64,000 nt of DNA, from NCBI RefSeq assembly GCF_001042595.1, contig NZ_AP012326.1:1736001-1800000 (forward strand), given 5' to 3'. Below the pieces are notes generated by a model, which saw nothing but the letters and a program-made list of their open reading frames with translations, had not been told where the DNA came from and did no database searches. This document shows positions 8,718 to 19,600 of the stretch, in pieces. A program made the position numbers and the translations under genes. This stretch comes from Bifidobacterium dentium JCM 1195 = DSM 20436. GTDB taxonomy: Bacteria > Actinomycetota > Actinomycetes > Actinomycetales > Bifidobacteriaceae. Positions within the stretch are counted from its first letter, which is position 1. Each line of letters opens with the position of its first letter.

Positions 8718-11700
8718 AATTCGAATATCCTTCCCAACTGCCGGTTTCCGCGGCACGTGGCGATATTGCCGAAGCCGTCACGTCGAGTCAAGTGGTGATC
8801 GTCTCCGGTCAGACGGGTTCCGGTAAGACCACGCAGTTGCCGAAGATCCTGTTGGAATTGGGCCGTGGATCCCATGGACGGCAGATCGTGCATACGCAGC
8901 CGCGCAGGTTGGCCGCCCGTACCGTGGCCGAGCGCATCGCCTCCGAAATGGGTGTGCGTTTGGGCGACGAAGTCGGCTATCAGGTGCGGTTCACCGACGA
9001 GAGTTCGCCGAAGACGCGTCTTCGCGTGGTGACGGACGGCATTCTGCTGGCGCAGATCCAACGTGATCCGAAGCTGATGCAGTACGACACGATCGTGATC
9101 GATGAGGCGCATGAGCGCAGTCTCAACATCGACTTTCTGCTCGGCTATCTGACGGCGTTGCTGCCGAAGCGTCGCGATCTGAAGCTCATCATCACGTCGG
9201 CGACGATCGATTCGGTGAAGTTCCAGGAGCATTTCGAGCATGCTCTGCATACGAAGGTACCGGTCATTGAGGTGTCGGGCCGTACCTACCCCGTGCAGAT
9301 CGTGTACGAGCCGCTTGGCACCGCGCCTGCGCTGATGCGCTCCGTGCCGGGTTTCGAAACCGGCGCGATGCCGGGCGACTCCGATTACGAGGCGTTGTCC
9401 GCCGCTCCGGACGCAAAGGATTCGGGCCGCGACGTGAATATCGACATGCCGACCGCCGTGGCATGTGCCTGCGCGGAGCTGGTGATCCATTCCAGCCATG
9501 ACCGCGGGGCCCGAGATATTCTCGTATTCGCCTCCGGAGAGCGCGATATCCATGAGTTCGAGAACGCGCTCCGCCACCATTACGGTCCACGCGCGGCGGA
9601 TATGCGCAGGCCCGACGCAATCGAGATCGTACCGCTGTTTGCGCGACTTTCCTCCAAGGAGCAGCACAAAGTATTCGAACCGCACGAGCACCAGCGCATC
9701 GTAATCGCCACGAATGTGGCCGAAACGTCGTTGACCGTACCGGGCATCCGCTATGTGGTCGACCCGGGTACGGCCCGCATCTCCCGCTATTCGAAGACGG
9801 CGAAGGTGCAGCGGCTGCCGATCGAGCCGATCAGCCAGGCGAGCGCGAACCAGCGTTCGGGTCGTTGCGGTCGTATCGCCGACGGTATCGCAATCCGTCT
9901 GTATTCGCGTGAGGATTTCGAGACCCGGCCGGAGTTCACGGAGCCGGAAATCCTACGCACGTCGCTGGGCGCGGTCGTGCTGCACATGCTGTCGGTGGGT
10001 GTGGCACGTACCGCACAGGATGTGACGGAGTTCGGTTTCATCGATCCGCCGGATATGAAGGCCGTGTCCGATGGTTTCAACGAACTGACCGAGTTGAAGG
10101 CCATCGCCCGCAAGCATGGCGAGGTGGTGCTGACGCATACCGGTCGCCAGCTGGCGCGCATTCCGATTGACGTGCGTTTGGGTCGTATGATCATCGAGGC
10201 CGCGAAGTCGACCACGCCGAACACACTGGCCGCAGTGCTGGTGGTGGTCGCGTTCCTGAGTTTGCAGGATCCGCGCGAACGTCCGGATGAGAACCGCGAG
10301 GAGGCCGACCGCATCCACAACCGCTATGCGGACGCCTCCAGCGACTTTGTGACCGCGTTGAATCTGTGGGACCGCGTGTTCCAGGCGGATGGCGATCCGA
10401 GCAATTCCGCGTTGCGTCGTATCTGCAAAGCCGAGTATCTGAGTTTTCTGCGCATGCGCCAGTGGAAGGATCTGGTCACGCAGCTGCGCGAGATGTGCAA
10501 GGAGTTCAGGTTCAAGGTCGGCGAGCCGATTCCGGTATCCCGGCCGGACTTGGGGATCCGCCAGTTGCCGATGAACCAGCAGGCGGCGCATGCGCTGTGC
10601 TGTTCGTGGGATGCGCAGGGCATCCACACGTCCATGCTTTCCGGCCTGCTGTCCATGATGGGTATGCAGATCGTACGCGAACCGAAGGCCTCCGATTTTG
10701 CCGGACTCAAGGGGACTGCGCGCGCTCGTGCCATGAAGCGTGCGCAGAAGATGGCGAAGAACGACTATCAGGGCGCACGTGGCACACGGTTCGCGCTGTT
10801 CCCGGCTTCGGCAGTAGCCAAAAGCACCCCGCCATGGGTGATGAGCACCGAACTAGTGGAGACAAGCCGCCTGTGGGCTCGCTATTCCGCCGAAATCGAT
10901 CCGGCGTGGGCGGAACCTCTGGCCGGATCGCTGACGCGCACCACATACGCCGACCCGCACTGGTCGGGTTCTCGTGGTTCCGCAGTGGCGAGTGCGAAGG
11001 TGCTATTGTACGGTCTGCCGATCGTACAGGACCGTACCGTGCAATGGGGCCGCATCAATCCGTTGGAGGCCCGCGATTTCCTGATTCGTCAGGGTTTGGT
11101 GGAGGGCGACATCCAGCAGCGCTTCCCCTACGACGATTTCGTCACGAAGAACCGCGACATCCTCGAAGAGGCCGCCGACGACGCGAGCCGCACCCGTCAG
11201 ATGGCGCAGACGGTCAGTGACGAGGATCTGTTCGATTTCTACAACGCCATCATTCCCAACACCGTCACGAACGTCGCCGATTTGGCGAAATGGTGGAAGA
11301 CGAAGCATGACGAACGGCCTGACTTGTTGGATTTCGATCCGGAGAAGGTCGAACGTCTCGCCGATGCCGATTCGGTATCGTTGTCCGACTACCCCGACCA
11401 TTGGCATACGCTCGGTACGGACGGCTCACCCATCGACCTGCGGTTGAGCTACGTGTACGATCCGCATGATCCGAACGACGGCGTAACCGTGCACATTCCA
11501 TTGAAGGCGCTCTCTCGACTGACGCCGGAACAGTTTTCGTGGAATGTGCCCGGCTTGCTGGACGAGCTCATCGTCGGCATGATCAAATCACTGCCGAAAA
11601 CGTTGCGCGTGCAATTCGTGCCCGCCCCGGACACGGCACGTAAGATCCGCGCATGGATCGACGAGCGGTATCCGGATCTGCCCGGCTCCGGAAGCCAGCA

Positions 11701-12817
11701 GAGGCCGAATCTTCCACCGGGTGACGCGGATGGCGTGGCTGTGTGGCCGGATCTGCCTCACGTGTTCACGCAGGCCGCCATCGACATCGTCGGCGCGCAG
11801 ATCCACCCGGAAGTGCTCACCGGCGAACTATGGAACAAGCTCACGCCATACCTGCGCATGACCTTCGCCGTGGAACAGCAACTGCCGGCCAATCGCAAGC
11901 AGCAGCACGGCAGACGCCACGCACGGGGACCGGTCAAGGTACTCGGCACCGGCAAATCGCTGGTTGAACTGCAACGCACATTTGCCGAACAGGCCGAGGC
12001 TTCCGCCCGGCAGATGGTCAAAAGGCAGGCGGAAACGGCAGGGAACCAAGGCAAGCTGGTGCAGAAAGCGAACCTGCTGCACAAAGCGGGCGCCACCACC
12101 GAAGCACGCGCCACCATGCTCTGGCAAGGCGCGCTTGACGCACTGCGGCTACCCGGAGAACGCATCTCCTCACGCTGGCTCGGCACGGAAGCGCTCATGC
12201 TCGCCTCCGCCCCCTACAAGTCCACGAAGGAACTCACCGAAGACCTGCAGCTGGCCGCCGTCAAGCGCCTGTTGCCGAAGGTCGACGAACTGCCTGATGA
12301 CGAGGCGTTGGCAAACGCGGTGCTCGATGTACGCGAAGTGTACGAAGACACCGTGTACGCGGTGGCACACGACGTGATCGCCATACTGAAACGCTATGCG
12401 GAAGTCGACAAAGCCGTGTCCGGCAAGGCCGACCTGCCCCTGCTGAGCGTACTGCAGTCGATCCGCGAGCACATCGCCACGCTCGTCTTCCCCGGCTTCA
12501 TCGGCAAGACTCCACCAGAAGCATTGCCGTCCATCGAACGATACCTGCACGCCGACCTGTTGCGCCTCGCCAAGGCGAAAAACGACAAGAACCGCGACGT
12601 GCGCTGGGCATGGGAAGCCGACGAAGCTAAACAGCTCGTCGACAAAACCATGGCGAAAGCCCAACGCGAACCGGCCGGTCCACGCCATGAAACGCTCATG
12701 AAACAGGCCGAAACCGTACGCTGGATGCTCGAGGAATTCTACGTGTCCCTCTGGGCGCAGGAACTCGGCACCCCAAAGCCGATCAGTCTGCAACGCATCA
12801 AGAAGGCGCTCAACTGA
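8714..12817 (+). CDS. hrpA: ATP-dependent RNA helicase HrpA
   Basis: A 1367-residue DEAH-box helicase. Motifs in order: I GQTGSGKTTQ (about residue 33), Ia RRLAAR, II DEAH followed by ERS, III SAT, V ATNVAETSLT and VI QRSGRCGR, then the helicase-associated HA2 domain and OB fold, and a long C-terminal DUF3418-type region typical of bacterial HrpA (about 1300 residues). HrpA helps resolve collided or stalled ribosomes on mRNA in E. coli; the same role is inferred here. It overlaps the upstream methyltransferase by four bases. It converges on the MFS gene with only 53 bases between, in which no convincing terminator is seen. Confidence 0.95.
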   Translation: MKFEYPSQLPVSAARGDIAEAVTSSQVVIVSGQTGSGKTTQLPKILLELGRGSHGRQIVHTQPRRLAARTVAERIASEMGVRLGDEVGYQVRFTDESSPKTRLRVVTDGILLAQIQRDPKLMQYDTIVIDEAHERSLNIDFLLGYLTALLPKRRDLKLIITSATIDSVKFQEHFEHALHTKVPVIEVSGRTYPVQIVYEPLGTAPALMRSVPGFETGAMPGDSDYEALSAAPDAKDSGRDVNIDMPTAVACACAELVIHSSHDRGARDILVFASGERDIHEFENALRHHYGPRAADMRRPDAIEIVPLFARLSSKEQHKVFEPHEHQRIVIATNVAETSLTVPGIRYVVDPGTARISRYSKTAKVQRLPIEPISQASANQRSGRCGRIADGIAIRLYSREDFETRPEFTEPEILRTSLGAVVLHMLSVGVARTAQDVTEFGFIDPPDMKAVSDGFNELTELKAIARKHGEVVLTHTGRQLARIPIDVRLGRMIIEAAKSTTPNTLAAVLVVVAFLSLQDPRERPDENREEADRIHNRYADASSDFVTALNLWDRVFQADGDPSNSALRRICKAEYLSFLRMRQWKDLVTQLREMCKEFRFKVGEPIPVSRPDLGIRQLPMNQQAAHALCCSWDAQGIHTSMLSGLLSMMGMQIVREPKASDFAGLKGTARARAMKRAQKMAKNDYQGARGTRFALFPASAVAKSTPPWVMSTELVETSRLWARYSAEIDPAWAEPLAGSLTRTTYADPHWSGSRGSAVASAKVLLYGLPIVQDRTVQWGRINPLEARDFLIRQGLVEGDIQQRFPYDDFVTKNRDILEEAADDASRTRQMAQTVSDEDLFDFYNAIIPNTVTNVADLAKWWKTKHDERPDLLDFDPEKVERLADADSVSLSDYPDHWHTLGTDGSPIDLRLSYVYDPHDPNDGVTVHIPLKALSRLTPEQFSWNVPGLLDELIVGMIKSLPKTLRVQFVPAPDTARKIRAWIDERYPDLPGSGSQQRPNLPPGDADGVAVWPDLPHVFTQAAIDIVGAQIHPEVLTGELWNKLTPYLRMTFAVEQQLPANRKQQHGRRHARGPVKVLGTGKSLVELQRTFAEQAEASARQMVKRQAETAGNQGKLVQKANLLHKAGATTEARATMLWQGALDALRLPGERISSRWLGTEALMLASAPYKSTKELTEDLQLAAVKRLLPKVDELPDDEALANAVLDVREVYEDTVYAVAHDVIAILKRYAEVDKAVSGKADLPLLSVLQSIREHIATLVFPGFIGKTPPEALPSIERYLHADLLRLAKAKNDKNRDVRWAWEADEAKQLVDKTMAKAQREPAGPRHETLMKQAETVRWMLEEFYVSLWAQELGTPKPISLQRIKKALN

Positions 12818-12870
12818 CCGATTGCCCGGTCTTTGACCGAGACGGGAACGTGAGTTCCGCTCACTCGGCG

Positions 12871-14091
12871 CTATTTGCCACGCGAGTAGAATTCACGTTC
12901 ACGTGCGACGAACGGGCGCAGCATTGTGGTGATGGTGATGGCGCACAACAGGAACAGCGCGCCGACGGGGCCGAGCCACATCAGACCGACATGGCCGTTG
13001 ACCACGCCGCCGACAGCGGAGCCGAGAGCGATGCCGATATTGAACGACATGGAGTTGAGCGACGCGGCAAGGTTCAACGATCCCGGATGCGACTGCGAGG
13101 CGACATCCATATACAGCACCTGCGATGCAGAGTTCTGCAAGTACATGAACATGCCGAGTACCACGAGCAGCAGCGCGCCGTACACCGGCACCCAATGTGC
13201 CGCGATCAGCGACGCCATGAGCACCGCATGCGCGCAATAGATCGGGCGGATATGCGTCAGCGGTTCCACTCCTCTGCCCCGGTCCGCGAGCTTGCCGCCG
13301 TATAGGTTGCTCCACAGGCAGGCTGCGCCGAAAATCACCAGTCCGACACTCAAATACCGTTCCGGCACATGCACCTCGTCGCGCATGATCGGCGTCAGGT
13401 ACGTGTAGAACACGTAGCTCGCGGCCGCACCGAACACCACATCGAGCACGCCGAGCTGGATGCGCCGGTCGAAGAACAGGCGAAACTGCGGCAGGAAGCC
13501 GATCTTCACGATATGGCTGTTGCGCGGCAATACGATGACCATCAGCACGATGAGCACGACAGTGAGCACATTGACCAGATGGAACGCCCAACGCCAGCCG
13601 AACACGTTCGCCACCCATGTGCCGACCGGTACCCCCACGACGGATGCGATGGAGAAGCCGGAGAACACCCATGCGATGAATTTCGTGCGATATCGTTCCG
13701 TCGTCACATCGGGAGCGTACGTCATGGCAATGGCCACAAGCGTACCGGAGACGAGTGCGATGAGGATTCGCGCGATGACGAGCACGCCATAGTTGGGCGC
13801 GAACGCGCACAGCACGTTGCCGAGCAGGAAGACGCCGACCAGCGTCAGATGCGTGGCGAAGCGCGGGAAGCGCGCCGACAAGGCCGAGCCGAGCGGCGTG
13901 ACCGGTGCGTAGACAAGCGCGAATAACGAAACCAGATTACCTACGGTCACTTCGGATACCTTCAGTCCGGCCGCGATATCCGGCAGGATGCCGACCATGA
14001 TGAACTCGCTCATGCCCAGCATGAAGCTCAAGGCCACGAGAATCGTCACCGGAAGATTGAAAAATCGGTCCTTCTTCACGTTGTGCGTCAT
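12871..14091 (-). CDS. MFS transporter, DHA1 / AraJ-like
   Basis: A 406-residue membrane protein with 12 predicted helices in two bundles. The N-terminal pattern LSFMLGMSEFIMVGILPDIA and the loop SARFPRF resemble sugar-efflux or drug:H+ antiporters of the AraJ/SotB type. The transported compound cannot be stated. GAGAG upstream of the ATG at 14091 is a modest ribosome site. It stands alone between hrpA (convergent) and the extracytoplasmic protein gene (divergent). Confidence 0.85.
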   Translation of the reverse strand: MTHNVKKDRFFNLPVTILVALSFMLGMSEFIMVGILPDIAAGLKVSEVTVGNLVSLFALVYAPVTPLGSALSARFPRFATHLTLVGVFLLGNVLCAFAPNYGVLVIARILIALVSGTLVAIAMTYAPDVTTERYRTKFIAWVFSGFSIASVVGVPVGTWVANVFGWRWAFHLVNVLTVVLIVLMVIVLPRNSHIVKIGFLPQFRLFFDRRIQLGVLDVVFGAAASYVFYTYLTPIMRDEVHVPERYLSVGLVIFGAACLWSNLYGGKLADRGRGVEPLTHIRPIYCAHAVLMASLIAAHWVPVYGALLLVVLGMFMYLQNSASQVLYMDVASQSHPGSLNLAASLNSMSFNIGIALGSAVGGVVNGHVGLMWLGPVGALFLLCAITITTMLRPFVAREREFYSRGK

Positions 14092-14241
14092 ACGTCACTC
14101 TCTCGTCAATCGTTCTGCATATCACGAAACGATTGCCAACTTTAGACGGGCCCTGCACCCTTTCCACCCTTTCGACGCATCCGAATTCCACATGCTGACT
14201 ATGTTCATTCAACTTACGAAATCGACCCTAGGCTGGCGCGC

Positions 14242-14247
14242 TACAAT
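14242..14247 (+). promoter_or_regulatory. Candidate -10 element placed for a leaderless transcript
   Basis: TACAAT ends 8 bases before the ATG at 14256. If it is the real -10, transcription would begin at or within a base or two of the start codon. No ribosome site precedes that ATG and no good -35 is visible. Confidence 0.4.
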
Positions 14248-14255
14248 ATGGCACA

Positions 14256-15170
14256 ATGACAAGCACAAAACGTCGCAAACGTAACCCTCGGCGCAGACTC
14301 CCCCATCTCAGGTCCTTGCGCAACACCTGGAAAAAGGCTGGCCTCAGGAAACGAGTCGGTATGCTCTGCAGGACGCTGCTTGTCATCATCATCGCAATCG
14401 CCTTGGTCGTGGGTCTGGTGCGCTTCGTCAGCTGGCGTGTGGAAGTCGGACAGGCCGAGAAGACGCAGAATCAGCTGCAGGCGCAATACGATTTCAATCC
14501 CGGCAACATCATCTCCGACGGGCAGTTCTTCAACGGCAACGCTTTGAGCGAAGCACAGGTCCGATCCTTCATCGAGGAGCAGGGAGCGGCATGTTCGGGC
14601 GAACGGTGCCTCAAGACCATGACCTTCGATACCGAATCACAGTCGGCCAACGAATACTGCGAGGCATACGAAGGCGGCAGGAACGAAAGCGCCGCGGCGA
14701 TCATCTACAAATCAGGCAAGGCCTGCGGGGTAAGCCAGAAAGTGCTGCTCACCGTACTGCAGAAGGAGCAGCATCTGCTCACCGCCACCGACCCGAGCGA
14801 CTTCCAGTACAAGTCTGCGATGGGCCTGAGTTGCCCGGACGATGCGAACTGCGATCCGGAATATGCGGGATTCTTCAAACAGGTGTACGGCGCAGCCAAG
14901 CGATACCAGTACTACGTGCAGCATGAAGACGATTACGGCTACCATGCCGGCGCTCTCAACTACATCCAGTACCATCCGAATGCCGAATGCGGCGGCACGA
15001 ACGTGTATATCGGAAACAAGGCGACCGCACTGCTGTACATCTACACGCCATATCAGCCGAATACGGCCGCATTGGAGGCAGGGGCCGGAGAAGGCGACGC
15101 CTGTTCGTCATATGGCAACCGTAATTTCGCCATCATCTATTCGAGCTGGTTCGGCAATCCGCGCGGCTAG
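14256..15170 (+). CDS. Membrane-anchored extracytoplasmic protein, lysozyme-like fold suspected
   Basis: A 304-residue protein with a strongly basic N-terminus (about 40 residues), one membrane helix (about residues 44-65, LLVIIIAIALVVGLVRFV) and a secreted domain. The outside part has eight Cys, suggesting disulfides, and segments such as VSQKVLLTVLQKEQHLL, SAMGLSCPDD and FFKQVYGAAKRYQYY that recall lysozyme-superfamily proteins, where the Glu of QKEQ would be the acid. Similar actinobacterial proteins are often labelled hemagglutinin or hypothetical. Function is not known. No ribosome site is seen; a TACAAT element just upstream suggests leaderless expression. Confidence 0.75.
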   Translation: MTSTKRRKRNPRRRLPHLRSLRNTWKKAGLRKRVGMLCRTLLVIIIAIALVVGLVRFVSWRVEVGQAEKTQNQLQAQYDFNPGNIISDGQFFNGNALSEAQVRSFIEEQGAACSGERCLKTMTFDTESQSANEYCEAYEGGRNESAAAIIYKSGKACGVSQKVLLTVLQKEQHLLTATDPSDFQYKSAMGLSCPDDANCDPEYAGFFKQVYGAAKRYQYYVQHEDDYGYHAGALNYIQYHPNAECGGTNVYIGNKATALLYIYTPYQPNTAALEAGAGEGDACSSYGNRNFAIIYSSWFGNPRG

Positions 15171-15211
15171 GTCTTCCGAACGGGAGGCGGCGCACGAGGA
15201 CCGCATGCAAA

Positions 15212-15246
15212 AGGTCCGTCATCCAAGCAGATCGGATGACGGACCT
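15212..15246. terminator. Hairpin between convergent genes
   Basis: AGGTCCGTCATCC (15212-15224) and GGATGACGGACCT (15234-15246) form a perfect 13-bp stem with a 9-base loop. It lies between the extracytoplasmic protein gene and glnA, which converge. No long T run follows on either strand. Confidence 0.75.
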
Positions 15247-15290
15247 CCTCGATCAAACGCTTACGGTCGTAAACGCGAGCCGCCCGGCAA

Positions 15291-16628
15291 TCACAGCTTC
15301 GGCAGATACTTCTTCAGCTCGTACGGCGTGACCTGCTGACGATATTCCTCCCACTCCTGACGCTTGTTGCGCAGGAAATACTCGAAGGCATGCTCGCCGA
15401 GCACTCCGGCCACGAAATCGGACTTCTCCATGATCTTCAACGCCTCGTCAAGTGACTCCGGCAACGGCTGAATGCCCATGGCCTGACGTTCGGCATCGGT
15501 GAGCTCCCACACGTCGTCGCTGGTCGGCTCGCCCAACTGCATCTGCTTATCGACGCCGTCAAGGCCTGCGGCCAACAGCACGGAATACGCCAGATACGGA
15601 TTGGCGACCGGATCGAGCGCACGGAACTCCATACGTGCGGAGTTGCCCTTGCCCGGCTTGTATTGCGGGATGCGAAGCAGAGCGGAACGGTTGTTGTGCC
15701 CCCAGCAGATGTAGCTCGGCGCCTCGGCGCCGCCCCACAGTCGCTTGTAGGAGTTGACGTATTGGTCGGTGACCGCGCAGATTTCCGCCGCATGGTACAG
15801 GATGCCGGCGGCGAACTGGCGGGCGGTCATGGACATGTTGAATTCCTGACCGGCCTCATAGAACGCGTTGGCGTCGCCTTCGAACAGGCTCAGGTGCGTG
15901 TGCATGCCGGAGCCCGGAGCGTCGGAGAACGGTTTCGGCATGAAGCTGGCGTGGATGCCGCGCTCCAGCGAAATCTCCTTGACCACGGTACGGAAGGTCA
16001 TGATGTTGTCGGCCGTGGTGAGCGCATCCGCATACCGCAGATCGATCTCATTCTGACCGGGACCCGCCTCATGATGCGAGTATTCCACCGAAATGCCCAT
16101 CTGCTCGAGCATGTTCACGGTGGCACGACGGAAGTCCATGCCTGGACTGCGCGGCACGTGATCGAAATATCCGCCTTCGTCGATCGGCGTCGGCGACTTG
16201 GACCAATCGTCCTGCTTCTCGAACAGGTAAAACTCGATTTCCGGATGCACGTAGAAGGTAAAGCCCCGCTCCTTGGCCTTGGCCAAGGCCTGCTTGAGGA
16301 CATGACGCGGATCCCCCAGCGACGGCTCTCCATCAGGGGTGAGCACGTCACAGAACATGCGCGCGGTACCCTGTGGACCGCCGCGCCATGGAAGAATCTG
16401 GAAGGTGGACGGGTCAGGCTTGACGATCATATCGTCTTCGGACACGCGCGTCAGACCTTCCACCGCGGAACCGTCGAATCCGAGCCCCTCCTCGAATGCG
16501 GCCTCAAGTTCCGCAGGTGCGATGGCAACGGATTTCAATGTTCCCAGCACATCCGTGAACCACAGGCGAATGAAGCGCACGTCGCGTTCCTCGACGGTGC
16601 GCAGCGCAAACTCTTGCTGTTTATCCAT
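15291..16628 (-). CDS. glnA: Type I glutamine synthetase, GlnA2 type
   Basis: ATP-dependent ligation of ammonia (or another amine) to glutamate. The 445-residue protein has the GS beta-grasp (RFIRLWFTDVLGTLKS) and catalytic domain with GFDGSAVEG, the ammonia/Glu site EYSHHEAGPGQNEID, the ATP motif KPFSDAPGSGMHTH and RALDPVANPYL. The short C-terminus lacks the NLYDLP-like Tyr adenylylation segment of the 470-residue GlnA1 enzymes. The N-terminal signature matches actinobacterial GlnA2; in Streptomyces a GlnA2 is a gamma-glutamylpolyamine synthetase, so amide formation from ammonia should not be taken for granted. It is followed by the hairpin at 15212 and is separate from the secretion locus upstream. 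Confidence 0.93.
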   Translation of the reverse strand: MDKQQEFALRTVEERDVRFIRLWFTDVLGTLKSVAIAPAELEAAFEEGLGFDGSAVEGLTRVSEDDMIVKPDPSTFQILPWRGGPQGTARMFCDVLTPDGEPSLGDPRHVLKQALAKAKERGFTFYVHPEIEFYLFEKQDDWSKSPTPIDEGGYFDHVPRSPGMDFRRATVNMLEQMGISVEYSHHEAGPGQNEIDLRYADALTTADNIMTFRTVVKEISLERGIHASFMPKPFSDAPGSGMHTHLSLFEGDANAFYEAGQEFNMSMTARQFAAGILYHAAEICAVTDQYVNSYKRLWGGAEAPSYICWGHNNRSALLRIPQYKPGKGNSARMEFRALDPVANPYLAYSVLLAAGLDGVDKQMQLGEPTSDDVWELTDAERQAMGIQPLPESLDEALKIMEKSDFVAGVLGEHAFEYFLRNKRQEWEEYRQQVTPYELKKYLPKL

Positions 16629-16686
16629 AATGCATCATCGTTCCATGCGCATGTTACGAACATCGTTAACACGCGCCGTGCCGCTC

Positions 16687-19600
16687 CTACTCCTTGATGG
16701 CAAGCGTGGCGAGCTGCGCCACAAAAAGCCCTTCGTCACGCGTGACGATCTGCGCACGGCCCGGCACGGCCCTCACCGGCTTGACCCTGCCGATCAGCTG
16801 GCCTTCGTTCGGATCGCCCGACAACAGGATGCCGGGCATGCCAAGATCCTGGAACGACTGCAATACCGGATCATACATGGCACGGCTCGCGCCGCCGGTA
16901 CGCCTGGTCACAATGACATGCAGCCCCAGATCGCCGGCCTGCGCCAGAAGCGGCACCAACGCACGCAACGGATTGCTTCGACTGGTCGCGACCAAATCAT
17001 AGTCATCCACCAGCACATAGACTTCCGAGCCCGTCCACCACGAACGATTGCGCAATTGCTCGGCGGTCATGTCCGGCCCCGGAATGCGGGTCGACAGGAA
17101 ATCCGCGAGCTCCGCAAGCTGTTCCGTGGCCATCGTGTCGTTGGTCAGGTATGCTCCCATATGCGAGTCCGGAATCTGGGCGAGGTTGGCGCGCCGATAA
17201 TCCACCATGAAGATCTTCGCCTTGCCATCCGGGTATCCACGCACGATCTCGTTGATCACCAATCGCAGGAACGTGGACTTGCCGGAGCCGGAATCCCCGA
17301 ACAGGTAGCAGTGCGGCTCCCTATGCAGATCCAACACCACCGGAGCGAGGGCGTTTTCATTGATGCCGATGACCATCCTGCCATGGGTGAGACTTCCGGA
17401 GACGTCCTGCCCCGCCACGGCGTCAGCGAGCGCGGCATACGGCAGATTCGTAGGCAGCAGACGCAGTTTCGGGCCCGGCCTACCCTTCCAGGCCGCATGC
17501 ACCTTGGCGATCAGATCGGCGATGCCGTCGCCCACCGTAGCGGCGTCGTGCCCACCATCGATACGTGGCAACGCGGCAAGCATGTGCAGTTTCGCCATGC
17601 TCAGGCCACGGCCCGGAGTCCCCTTGGGCACGGTGGCGGCGATCTTGCGATCGATCTGGGAATCACCTGGATCCCCGAGGCGCAATTCAAGCTTGGTGCC
17701 GAGCAGATCGCCGATATTGGCCCGAATCTCCAACCACCGGTTGGCACTCAGCAACACATGCACGCCGAAGGTCAGACCGCGTGCGACAATCTGTTGCACC
17801 TTGGCTTCCAACTCTTCATAATCGTTACGGAACACTCCCCAGCCGTCGATGACCAGAAATACATCGCCATACCCGTCATCGACCTGTCCCGCGGCGCGAC
17901 GCCGACGATAGGTGTCCATGCCGTCGATGCGCCGTTCCTTGAAGAAGCGTTCGCGGGAGTCGATGATGCCGGAGACTTCGGCAAGCGTACGGCGCACTTT
18001 CTCCTCTTCGTTGCCGGAAGCCACGCCACTGATGTGTTCCAGGGCTTCCATGGAAGCGAACGTACCGCCGCCGCAGTCGATGACGTAGAATTGCGTCTCC
18101 AGCGGGGAATGCGTCAATGCCAGCGATGCGACGATGGAGCGCAGCATCATGCTCTTGCCGCTGAGGGGTCCGCCCACCACGGCCACATGACCTCCCGCAC
18201 CGGATAGGTCGAGCGCCATGATTTCGCGTTTCTGTTCGCGAGGCCGATCTTCAAGCGCGCATGGGGCGAGCAACGTGCCGCGGGCCCTCCAGCTCGGGCA
18301 GATCAAACCATATTGTTCGGTGACGGTCAGGTCGGGCATGAAGTCGTCGAGGGAATTCGGCGTGATCAGCGGCGGTAGCCACACCACGTGGGCCGGCGTG
18401 CCTTTGCCGCGCATCTGTTCGACGGCATATTGGAATGTGGTGGTCTCTCCCGGAAGATCCTTTGGTGCGCCGGAAACGTAGGATGCGCGGAATCGTGTGA
18501 TGGTGCCGTCCGGGGACTTCAGGTAGCCGATGCCCGGTAGGCTCGGCAGTTCGTAGGCGTCCGGAATGCCCAGCACCGCCCGGGATTCGGAGGCAGAGAA
18601 CGTTTTGAGACCGATGCGATAGGACAGATGCTCGTCCAGACCGCGTAGCTTGCCTTGTTCAAGACGCTGCGAGGCTATCAGCAGGTGTATGCCGAGTGAG
18701 CGGCCCACCGCGCCGATGCGTACAAAGGACTGTACGATGTCCGGCTTGGCTTTGAGCAGTTCGGAGAACTCATCCACCACCACCAGCAAGGATGGCAACG
18801 GCTTCAGATCGGTACGCCCGCCATTGACTCTGGCATCTTCGTATTCGGTGATGTTCGCCAGATTGCCGGCATCGCGCAGTAGCTCCTGACGGCGGTTGAT
18901 CTCGCCGTCCAAGGCGTCTTCCATACGGTCGACCAGCGACGCCTCCCTGCCAAGATTGGTGATGATGGACGAGATGTGCGGCATGCCGTCCATTCCCGCA
19001 AAGGTCGCACCGCCTTTGAAATCGATGAGCACGAAATTGAGTTGATCGGGCGAATGGCTCAAGGCCAGGGAGAGTACCAGCGTTCGCAGCACCTCGGATT
19101 TGCCCGAACCGGTCGCACCGACCAGCACGCCATGCGGGCCCATGCCGCGCTGACCCATCTCCTTGATGTCGAGATACGCGGTGCTGGTGTCATCGAACAG
19201 GCCGATCGGTGCGCGGAGCCGTTCCTTGCCCGTCCGATATGCCCACAATGCGTTCAGATTGATGTTGCGGATGTCGCTGATGCCCAGCAGATCCGGCAGT
19301 TCGGAGGATTTCTTTCGTGCATTTGCGGATTGCGCGCCGTTGTCGGAGCGTTCCTGCGATGGCGCATCGCCGAGGCGACGCGCGACGGCGAGGGCCTCAC
19401 CCACCGTCAGTCCGTCCGGTTCGATTCGTATCGGCTTGATGGTGGTTGAGAAAAGCTCCACCATGTCGGCACCGTGGCTTTCGAGCACGTTCAGGCCTTC
19501 TTCGATCACGGCCTGCGAAAAGAGGACTCGTAGCACATCGTCCTCTTCGAGTTCGCCCCATTGACTGGGCATGTCGATGACGGTGACGCCTCCGAGTCCA

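Noticed and set aside
12818..12870. Terminator between hrpA and the MFS gene
   Set aside because: Only short interrupted pairing (GTGAG/CTCAC) can be drawn and no T run is present.
16339..18207. 622-codon open frame on the plus strand
   Set aside because: Antisense to eccC and glnA, spanning the gap between them; no ribosome site or domain.
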